Positions 7,226 to 14,800 of a DNA stretch of 29,774 nt are shown here, in pieces. The notes beneath the pieces were generated by a model that had not been told where the DNA came from, made no database searches, and worked only from the letters and a program-made list of their open reading frames with translations. This DNA comes from a virus: the IMG/VR virus record IMGVR_UViG_3300035663_000990, positions 1 through 29,774 of that record. One strand, 5' to 3'. Made by a program: the position numbers and the translations under genes. Position 1 is the first letter of the stretch. Every line of letters starts with the position of its first letter.

Positions 7226-8776
7226 ATGGCAATCGCTCGCGTCGCCGGTGAAGTAGCGGGCGGCCTGCGGCCCGACGTGCCGGGCCTCATCCTGCCGGAG
7301 GGCATTTGGACCGACGCGCGTAACGTCCGCTTCCGGGACGGCAGCGTGGAGAAAGTGCGCGGCTACGAGCGGGCGCTCGGCAGCCTCTCGGCCACAAGCA
7401 TCTACGGCACCAACATCAACGACGGCGCCACGGCTTACTGGCTCTATGCCGGGCAGACTGTGGTGTACGCCACCGACGGCACGACCCACGCCAACGTCAC
7501 CAACCTAAGCGGCACGCCGAACGCCAGCCTGGAACTGGGGTTTACCGGCGGCAACTTCCACGGTTTCGCCATCCTGAATGACGGCGTAGGCGTGCCCCAG
7601 GTGTGGGACCCTGGGCTTGCCAACCGCTGCGTCAGCCTGACCGCGTGGCCGGCCAACGTCACCGCCCAGGTGCTCCGCCCGTTCCGTGACCAGCTGATTG
7701 CGCTTCGCATCACGGACACCGGCGACTACAACCCGCGCGAGCTCCGCTGGAGCACGCTGGCCGGCCCGGGCGCGCTGCCCGACGACTGGGACTACACCGA
7801 CCCGTCGAACCAGGCGGGCCGCACGGAGCTCGGCGACACCGATGACAACCTGGTGGACTGCCTGGGCCTCCGCAACAGCCTCATCGTCTACAAGCAGTTC
7901 AACACCTACATCGCCGACCTGGTCGATGACGATGCCGTGTTCTCGTTCCGGCGCCTGTTCTCCCAGTCTGGCCTGCTCTCGGAGAATTGCGCGGTAGCAT
8001 TCGGCGCGCGGCATTTCGTGGTCACCGACTGCGACATCATCGTCCACGACGGCAACAGTCCGGTCAGCATCGCGGACCAGCGCATGCGCCGCTGGTTCTT
8101 CACCCGCCTCAACGCCAACGCTTACCGCCGCACGTTCGTCATGGCCGACTACCGCAACCGGGAAATCTACGTCTGTTTCCCCGAGAGCGGCCAGGTGTGG
8201 CCCACCATGGCAATCGTCTGGAATTGGTCCGACGATTCCTGGCACATCCGCGAGCTCGGCCGCGCCATGGCATTCGGCACCAACGGCATCGTGCCTGGAA
8301 CCAGCGCGCTCATTGACGCCGACACCCGGACCTACGACGACGCGGGCGAGCCGTTCGATGACGAGTCCTACAACCCGTCGGCGCTGCGCGCCATGCTGTT
8401 CGCTGCCGAGCGTTTCGATGCGTACCAGCTGGACACCGGCGAAACCTACGCCGGTGACACGATGACGTGCTACGCGGAGCGCACCGGGATCGGGCTGTCC
8501 AACATCGACCTAGTCCGCATCAAGCGCATCAAGCGCATCATGCCCCGCGTCCTCGGCACGACCGGCGACACGATCCGCTTCTACGTCGGCGTGCGCTCCG
8601 CCATCGACGGCACGGTCAGCTATCTGGGGCCGTACCTGTTCACCATCGGCCAGGACCACAAGATCGACCTCCGCATTAGCGGGCGGATCATCGACTTGAA
8701 AGCCGAATACCTGGGCACCAGCACTTTCCGCCTGTTCGGCTGGGACATTGAGTACGAGCCGGACGGCTACCGATGA
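7226..8776 (+). CDS. P22 gp10-like tail nozzle / phage stabilisation protein
   Basis: 516 residues from ATG 7226; GGAGG lies about 10 bases upstream. The N-terminus (GGLRPDVPGLILPEGIWTDA, then NVRFRDGSVEKVRGYERAL) is the hallmark of the phage stabilisation/tail hub family related to P22 gp10. P22 gp10 is about 470 residues, so the length fits. The body is a run of beta-strands with Trp/Gly turns (ILNDGVGVPQVWDPGL, LIVYKQFNTYIADLV, IVWNWSDDSWHIREL), consistent with a beta-propeller. The protein forms the nozzle at the bottom of the short tail and seals the packaged DNA. It ends in an ATGA overlap with the next gene. Confidence 0.7.
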   Translation: MAIARVAGEVAGGLRPDVPGLILPEGIWTDARNVRFRDGSVEKVRGYERALGSLSATSIYGTNINDGATAYWLYAGQTVVYATDGTTHANVTNLSGTPNASLELGFTGGNFHGFAILNDGVGVPQVWDPGLANRCVSLTAWPANVTAQVLRPFRDQLIALRITDTGDYNPRELRWSTLAGPGALPDDWDYTDPSNQAGRTELGDTDDNLVDCLGLRNSLIVYKQFNTYIADLVDDDAVFSFRRLFSQSGLLSENCAVAFGARHFVVTDCDIIVHDGNSPVSIADQRMRRWFFTRLNANAYRRTFVMADYRNREIYVCFPESGQVWPTMAIVWNWSDDSWHIRELGRAMAFGTNGIVPGTSALIDADTRTYDDAGEPFDDESYNPSALRAMLFAAERFDAYQLDTGETYAGDTMTCYAERTGIGLSNIDLVRIKRIKRIMPRVLGTTGDTIRFYVGVRSAIDGTVSYLGPYLFTIGQDHKIDLRISGRIIDLKAEYLGTSTFRLFGWDIEYEPDGYR

Positions 8777-9030
8777 CCGCGCCGCGCTACGAGCCAGCCC
8801 CGACGCCGCTGGAGCCCACGCCGACCGCGCTGTCAGAGTACCTAGCGCGCGAGCTCCGCCGCCTAGGCAACCTGCTCCGCATCGTCGTGCTTCGCCAAAC
8901 CAACGGGACGATCCGGCTGCCATCCCTGGCCGCCGATCCGGCCACCGCGGCCAACGGCGACTGCTACTACAACACCACGACCGACAAGGCGCGCGTGTAC
9001 GAGGGCGGCCATTGGAAGAATCTGGCTTGA
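8773..9030 (+). CDS. Small hypothetical tail-cluster protein
   Basis: 85 residues from ATG 8773, overlapping the nozzle gene stop (ATGA). The N-terminus is Pro/Thr-rich (YEPAPTPLEPTPTALSEYLA), followed by a short helix (LARELRRLGNLLRIVVL). The C-terminus, NGDCYYNTTTDKARVYEGGH, has the 'G..yyNT.t...rvy.gg.W' pattern seen in fiber and appendage proteins. No catalytic motif. Probably a minor virion or tail-assembly protein because of its neighbours. It overlaps the next frame as TTGA. Confidence 0.5.
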   Translation: MTAPRYEPAPTPLEPTPTALSEYLARELRRLGNLLRIVVLRQTNGTIRLPSLAADPATAANGDCYYNTTTDKARVYEGGHWKNLA

Positions 9031-9593
9031 TTCACCTGGTTCCGCCCGGCGCGATCCTTGAGGAGCTCTGGCCGCATGTTGCGCCGCTGCTGGCGCGGGC
9101 GCTGCGCCAGCACGATTTCCTGGACACCGACGGCCTGCGGCTCCTGCTCAAGGCCCAGCGCGCGGACCTCGCCATCGTGGCCGCCGACGGCGAGCTCGCG
9201 GGCGCCCTGGTCATGGAAGTGGTCCAGTACCCCGGCGTGCGTGTAGGCAACATCCTGGCCCTGGCCGGGCGCGATGGCTTCTACCGGGATCACCTGGACG
9301 ATGCGGTCGCCTGGGCAAAAGCATGGTGCCGGGAGCGCGCCTGCCCTATCATCGGCTTCGCCGGCGGGCGGCCAGGTTGGCTTCGCTACGTCGGCAAGCG
9401 GGGATGGGTGACCCGCCGGTTTCTGACGGCTTGGACCTCGAGCCACGCCGATGCCATTCAAAACTCTGCGCGAGTACATGGACCGGAACATGCGGACGCC
9501 GCCTGGCGGGAACACGCAGAATCCGGCCCTTCAGATGGCGCTGACCAGCCGGGCGACGATGGGCGCCCCGAGCTACGCCGCGCGGCCGGGTAG
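9027..9593 (+). CDS. GNAT-like acetyltransferase-fold protein
   Basis: 188 residues from TTG 9027, which shares TTGA with the previous stop and has GGAAGA upstream; the frame opens further upstream but only as shadow of the preceding gene. The core LAIVAADGELAGALVMEVVQ, then RVGNILALAGRDGFYRDHLD, then IIGFAGGRPGWLRYVGKRGW follows the GNAT layout ('gRpGW.r.....Gw' near the end), as often found in phage tail clusters. A clear acetyl-CoA loop (Q/R-x-x-G-x-G/A) is not obvious, so it may be structural or degenerate. The last ~50 residues overlap the next gene by 143 bases in another frame and look low-complexity; the functional domain probably ends near residue 140. Confidence 0.5.
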   Translation: MIHLVPPGAILEELWPHVAPLLARALRQHDFLDTDGLRLLLKAQRADLAIVAADGELAGALVMEVVQYPGVRVGNILALAGRDGFYRDHLDDAVAWAKAWCRERACPIIGFAGGRPGWLRYVGKRGWVTRRFLTAWTSSHADAIQNSARVHGPEHADAAWREHAESGPSDGADQPGDDGRPELRRAAG

Positions 9594-9945
9594 CGCGCCC
9601 CTCCCTGCCAACTTCCTCGGCGCGATGCCGGCCGGCTTCGGCGGCCTGGTCCAGCAGTCGGTGGACCAGCAGCAGCCGTTCTCCGGCGGCGACCTCATGG
9701 CCCTCATGCAGGGCCAGCTGGCGAGCCCGGGCTACGGGCTCTACGGCCCCACCCGCTTCCCCGGCGGCGCCGCACCGACGCCGCCAACTGCGCCCCCCGC
9801 GGTCGGCGGCGGGGGCGGCCTCCTGTCCATGCTGCCTGGGCTTTTTAACCGCGTGTACGGTCGCGCCCGCGCGATGCAGTCGCCGGCGTACCAGCAGTCG
9901 CCGGCGTACCAGAATCATCTCATGGGGCCGGGGCTCTTCCTGTGA
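9451..9945 (+). CDS. Small Gly/Pro-rich virion/ejection-cluster protein
   Basis: 164 residues from ATG 9451; the ribosome site is weak and the start lies 143 bases inside the GNAT-like frame, so later ATGs (9490, 9537) are possible starts. The N-terminus MPFKTLREYMDRNMRTPPGG is a short amphipathic helix. The middle is Gly/Pro/Ala-rich (APTPPTAPPAVGGGGG), and the C-terminus carries a six-residue tandem repeat QSPAYQ-QSPAYQ. It overlaps the next gene as GTGA. Composition and position, just before two other ejection-type proteins, suggest a minor internal virion protein. I do not recognise the family. Confidence 0.5.
   Translation: MPFKTLREYMDRNMRTPPGGNTQNPALQMALTSRATMGAPSYAARPGSAPLPANFLGAMPAGFGGLVQQSVDQQQPFSGGDLMALMQGQLASPGYGLYGPTRFPGGAAPTPPTAPPAVGGGGGLLSMLPGLFNRVYGRARAMQSPAYQQSPAYQNHLMGPGLFL
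9877..9912 (+). repeat. Perfect tandem repeat, 2 x 18 bp, within a coding region
   Basis: The unit cagtcgccggcgtaccag occurs at 9877-9894 and again at 9895-9912 without change. It encodes QSPAYQ twice and keeps frame. Perfect identity at the DNA level points to a recent slippage duplication rather than ancient protein repeats. Confidence 0.9.
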
Positions 9946-11033
9946 GCAAAGGCGGCGGCGGCGGCGGCACGACCACCACGTCCCCGTGGGGGCCGGCCCA
10001 GCCGTACATCAAGGAAGGCCTGCGAGGCCTCCAGGCGGCGTACCGGAACCCGGCGCAGTTCTTCCCCGGCCAGACGTTCGTGGGCCCGACGCCGTCGGAG
10101 CTCGCGGCCTGGGGCAACCGGCTGTCCTACTCGGACCAGGTGTACGGCGGCTCGCAGGCGCCGAAGTTTGGTGAGGCAACGGGCGCTCTGTCCGGCGCGC
10201 TCACCGGCAACACCGCGCTCGGTTCCCTGGCCGGCAACCTGGCCCCGTTCGCCGGCAACGCGCTCATGGGCGGCTGGTCCGGCTTCGGCCAGGCCGGCGG
10301 CCTTGATGCCCGCGGCGCCATCGGCAACATGCTGTCCGGGCAGCCGGACTACTCCGGCCTCCAGGGCGCCATCGACGCGGCCAATGCGCCGATCCTGCGG
10401 CAGCTGAACCAGGACATTCTCCCGGGCCTTGAGCGGCGCGCGTCGTTCCTCCAGAACCCCACCGGCAGCATCAAGGCGCTCAACCGCGTCATGCCGGAAA
10501 TCGGCGAGCGGATGAGCCAGAACGCGCAGGCGCTCTACCAGGGCGAGCGCAACCGGGCGCTGGGCGAGCGGGCCCAGGCGGCCAACTTGGTCAGCCAGGG
10601 CGGGCTGTCCATGAATCAGGGGCTCATCGGGCTGGGCGGGCTGGCCGGCAACCTCGGCGCCGGGGCCAGCGGCGACGCGCTCCGCGGCCTGGCGCTGTTC
10701 CCCGGCATGGTCCAGGCGGGCGAGGGGCCCGGCAACCTGGCCCAGCAGTTCGCCGGCTGGGGCCGCGGCTTCCAGGAGCAGGCGCTCGCCGACCAGATGG
10801 CGCGCTTCAACTTCTACCAGAACCAGCCGATGGACTGGGCCAGCCGCTACCTGGCGATGGGCCAGGGCGCCGGCGGCCTCGGCGGGACGCAGGCGCAGAA
10901 GAACCCCGACGGCTCGCCGATTGCCGGGGCCCTGGGCGGCGCCATCACCGGCGCGCAGCTGGGCACGATGATCCCCGGCATTGGCCCCGCCGTCGGCGCC
11001 ATCGGCGGCGGCCTCCTCGGCCTGTTCGGGTGA
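9942..11033 (+). CDS. Ejection/internal virion protein with C-terminal glycine zipper
   Basis: 363 residues from GTG 9942, overlapping the previous stop as GTGA. It starts MSKGGGGGGTTTTSPWGPAQ, a Gly/Thr-rich N-terminus frequent in phage DNA-ejection proteins. The centre is Ala/Gly/Gln-rich helices (NAQALYQGERNRALGERAQA). The last ~35 residues (GALGGAITGAQLGTMIPGIG and onward to GLLGLFG) form a glycine zipper that could insert in a membrane. It precedes a coiled-coil protein and the giant polyvalent protein, the arrangement seen for proteins ejected with podovirus DNA. Role: probably part of the channel that carries DNA and protein across the cell envelope; no direct proof. Confidence 0.55.
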   Translation: MSKGGGGGGTTTTSPWGPAQPYIKEGLRGLQAAYRNPAQFFPGQTFVGPTPSELAAWGNRLSYSDQVYGGSQAPKFGEATGALSGALTGNTALGSLAGNLAPFAGNALMGGWSGFGQAGGLDARGAIGNMLSGQPDYSGLQGAIDAANAPILRQLNQDILPGLERRASFLQNPTGSIKALNRVMPEIGERMSQNAQALYQGERNRALGERAQAANLVSQGGLSMNQGLIGLGGLAGNLGAGASGDALRGLALFPGMVQAGEGPGNLAQQFAGWGRGFQEQALADQMARFNFYQNQPMDWASRYLAMGQGAGGLGGTQAQKNPDGSPIAGALGGAITGAQLGTMIPGIGPAVGAIGGGLLGLFG

Positions 11034-11037
11034 CCTC

Positions 11038-11853
11038 ATGACCGCACTTCCCGTCGAATCGCCCATTGCCCTCCCCGGCCTCGGCCGTTTGCAGATTCCG
11101 GGCGGGCTACCGCCGGGCGTGCAGGCGCCGGGCGGCCTCCTGTCGCGCATGAACGCCGGCGCCTACGGCATGCTCGGCCGCCTCGGCAGTTCCATGTTCG
11201 GCGTGCCGGCCGGCCTTGAGGGCATGCCCCCCGAGCTCATCCGCCAGCAGCAGCAGCAGGCGCTCCTCCAGCTGGGCCTCGGCATGCTGGCCGGCAAGGA
11301 GCGCGGCATGGGCTTCGGCCAGTCCACCTTGGCCGGCCTGAGCAACGCGCAGTCCGGCTTTCAGGACATCCTCCAGCAGTCCTACCGCAACACGCTCCTC
11401 AACCGCGAGGCGGCCCGCGCCGACACGCGCGACCAGCGCGACGAGGACCGCTGGCGCGCGGATCGCGATTACCAGATGCAGCGCGACCGGCAGTCCGACG
11501 AACGCTGGCGCGCCGAGCAAGACCTCCGCATGCGCGCCACGGAAGCCGACATCCGCGGACAGGGCGTGCTCGCGAACCAGCGGGCCCAGGAGGCCGCCGC
11601 AGCCGAGCAGGCGCGGGCCCGCGTCCAGGAGCTCACGAAGAAGCCCACGCTCACCGAAGCCGAGCGCCTCGAGCTTGAAGTCCTGACCGGCGGCGCCCCG
11701 TCGAACCTCATCCGCGCGCAGACGGGCCTGGGCATGTTCGGCGGCATGGGCATGTTCCCGCCGGGCCTCGGCATGCCCGCGGCCGATCCTCTCTCCGCGC
11801 TCCCGGACCCGCCGGGCTTTGGCGCGCAAGGCGGCGCTACCGGGAGCTACTAA
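11038..11853 (+). CDS. Coiled-coil ejection-cluster protein
   Basis: 271 residues from ATG 11038, four bases after the previous stop; the frame opens earlier (10981) but that part is shadow. The N-terminal third is Gly/Pro/Leu-rich with LIRQQQQQALLQLGLGMLAG. Residues ~120-220 are densely charged (DTRDQRDEDRWRADRDYQMQ, then RATEADIRGQGVLANQRAQE), which predicts a long helix or coiled coil. The C-terminus is Met/Gly/Pro-rich. The gene ends with TAA directly abutting the GTG start of the giant gene, so the two are probably translated in a fixed ratio. No known domain is visible; a structural or ejection role is inferred from position. Confidence 0.55.
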   Translation: MTALPVESPIALPGLGRLQIPGGLPPGVQAPGGLLSRMNAGAYGMLGRLGSSMFGVPAGLEGMPPELIRQQQQQALLQLGLGMLAGKERGMGFGQSTLAGLSNAQSGFQDILQQSYRNTLLNREAARADTRDQRDEDRWRADRDYQMQRDRQSDERWRAEQDLRMRATEADIRGQGVLANQRAQEAAAAEQARARVQELTKKPTLTEAERLELEVLTGGAPSNLIRAQTGLGMFGGMGMFPPGLGMPAADPLSALPDPPGFGAQGGATGSY

Positions 11854-14800
11854 GTGGCCGCACCTTCGTTTGACGAATGGGCGGCCTACGCGAAGTCCGC
11901 GGTGCCCGATGCCACGGATGACCGCATCCGGGCCGAATACCAGCGCCGCTACAACGCCACGCCGGTCCGCACCCAGGGCCCCGACCGCGACACCTGGCGG
12001 TCGTGGGCGCGCCAGAATGCGCCGGACGTTACCGACGACGCCATCGACGCGGAGTACGACCGCCGCTACGGCGCGCCCGCGCTGACTAGCCTCTCGCGCA
12101 CGGTCAAGCGCGGCGCCGGCGGCCTCACGTCTTGGCTCGGCGACATGGGCAACGTCCTGCCGTCGCTGTTCGGCAGCCAGCCGGCCGCCGCGGCGGTCGC
12201 CGGCCTGAGCGAGGCAGGCGAGGGCTACGCGCGCCGGAACGCGATGTCGGCCGAGATGGCGAACGCGCCGTGGTACTCGCCAGAGAAGGTGCTAAACCAG
12301 ACGCTTGAGGCGGGCATCGGCATGCTCCCGCAGCTGGCGTCCGGCTCGGCCCCGGTCGGCGCGACCATCGGCGCCACTCAGGAGGCCATGCCGTTCTACC
12401 GGGAGCTCCGCGAGTCGGGCGTCCCGGCCGGCGAGGCGGCGGCGCGGGCCGGCCTGTTCGGCGGCTACGTCGGGCTCACCGGCTTCCTGCCCCTCAACCG
12501 CATCTTCGGCCGGGCCCCTGGCCGCCTGGTCACCGGCGCGCTCGAGGCGACCACGGAGATTTCGGAGGGCGGCGTCCAGGCGGCGCTCACCCCCGGCAAG
12601 GGGCTGGCCGACATCGGCCCGGCGCTGCTGGCCGAGGCGGAGGGAGTCGGCGCCCCAGCGTTTCTCCTCGGCTCGCTGCTGGGCGCCACCGGCCGCGCCG
12701 GACCCCGGGGACCCGGGACCAGCGAGGACCGCGAGGAGCTCCTACGGCGCGCCAGGGAGGCCCAGGGCGAAGCCGCGGCGGCAGCCGCCCAGCCCCAGGC
12801 CCCGGCCGACATCGCTGGCGTGGGCGCTCCTGTGCAGCCGGACGGCACGATCCCGGGCCAGGCCGACCCCCGCAGCGGAGTCATCTTCCGCGGGCCGCCG
12901 CCGCCGCCGGAGCCGGCCGGCGTCACCGGCGTCCTCCAGGCCACTCCGCCCGGGACCGCGCCGCAGCGCCAGCCGGCGCCGGCCGTCCGCATCGACCCGG
13001 AGAGCGGGGTCCGGTACCCGCCGGGCTTCGACGGCGTCCTGGTCACCAACCCGAACGCGCCAGGCCTGGCCGGCGCCCCGCCGGCGGCGCCCGAGGCCGT
13101 GCCGCCCCCGCCGACGCGCCGGCCCGACGAGACGGACCCCGTCTGGCAGGCGCGCCTCAAGGCCTACGCGAAGCGGTACATCGACACCCAGCCGGCGCCG
13201 GACCCGGCGACCCTGCCGCGCCAGTCGGCCGCCTACTTCGACGCGCCGGAGGGCGCCTGGCGCGAGCCGCTGGACGCCCTGGTCACGACCAAGGGCCCGG
13301 AGGACAAGGGCGCCACGAAGGCGCTCACGCGCTTCCGCGCCGCGGCCCAGGGCATCCTGCCGAAGCGCGCCCCGGTGGACGTGGAGTTCACGGAGGACCG
13401 CAAGCTGCGGGTGCTGGACGGCAACGGCACCGTCAACGCGCTGCGGACGGTCGGCCTGGAGGACGGCGTCCCGGTGCGCGTGGCTCGCGTCGCGGTGCCT
13501 GGCGAGTTCGCGGCCGACGAGCGCCGGCTCACCGACGAGCAGCGCGCTGGCGTCGTGCGCGAGTTCCGCCGCGCCGAGCAGGACCTCCCCGTCTACGAGC
13601 AGTTCCTCAACGAGCTCACCGGCAGCCTGTTCGGCGACAACGGCCGCGTGCAAATGGGGCCCATCAAGGGCATCGGCCGCACGACGCAGAAGGTGGCGCT
13701 GGACTACAAGGGCGACGCCAGCCGGATGAAGGACGTGTTGCGCTCGACGGTCCTGGTGGAATCGCCCCAGGAGCTCGAGGCGCTGGTCGCCGGCCTGGCG
13801 CAGCAGGGCCAGGTGACGGTCCTGCCTGGCGAGCGCAACACCCTCGCGGCGAACCAGCCGGGCGAGGACGGCTACATGGACTACAAGGTGAACGTCCAGC
13901 TTCCGTCGGGCGGCACCTACGAAATCCAGGCGATGCCCCGGGCCGCCTACGACATCAAGAACGGGATCGGCCACGACCTCCTTGAGGCGCGGCGGAAGAT
14001 TGAAGCGCGGGCGGTGCGTGAGGGGCGGCTGCCGACGGAGGCGGAGGCGGCGGAAATCCGCACGCTTATGGAGCAGTCTCGGGCCGCGTATGCGCCGGGC
14101 TACAGCCGGTTCTTCGGCGCCAGCGGCACGCCGGACCGCGTCACGCTCGAAGCCGCCACCGGTCGGAACGAGCCGTCCGACTCAGCGACGACCGCGGCGA
14201 CGCCATCCGGCGACACCCAGGCCCGTTCGCCCTCCCAGTCCCAGGGCCGCCAGTCGGGCCCCGGCCGGACCGAATTGCCGATTCGCTTTTCCACGGGGTC
14301 GATTGTACGCCATCAACAGGTGACTACGCCAGCGGGCCGTACCCTGCGGGTGGAGCCCCAGGTAGTCGAAGCGGATCAACTGATTACGTCAGATGCCGCC
14401 GAGTACCCGGCCGCCATGCAGCCGCGGGACCGCAGCCGCCAGGCCAGCCGGGCCCAGGTGGAGGGCATCGCCAGCAAGCTCCAGCCGGAGCTCCTGGGCC
14501 TGACCCCGTCGGCCGCCGACGGCGCTCCGATCGTGGCCCCCACCGGCGTCGTGGAGTCCGGCAACGGCCGCGTGATGGCGCTGCGCCGGGCCATGGCCGC
14601 CTATCCCGAGCGGTACCAGGCCTACCGGGACTGGCTGGCGGGCCAGGGCTTCGACGTGGCCGGCATGCGGGCGCCGGTCCTGGTCCGGGTGCGGGCCGAG
14701 GACCTCCCGGAGTCCGAGCTCCAGCAGTTCGCGGTCGAAGCCAACCAGCGCACCAACCTGGGCATGTCGGCCACGGAGCAGGCCGCCGTGGACGCCCGCC

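Noticed and set aside
8517-8538. A short tandem repeat of atcaagcgc in the nozzle gene
   Set aside because: Only two 9-base units, encoding IKRIKRI within a conserved protein; likely chance codon repetition.
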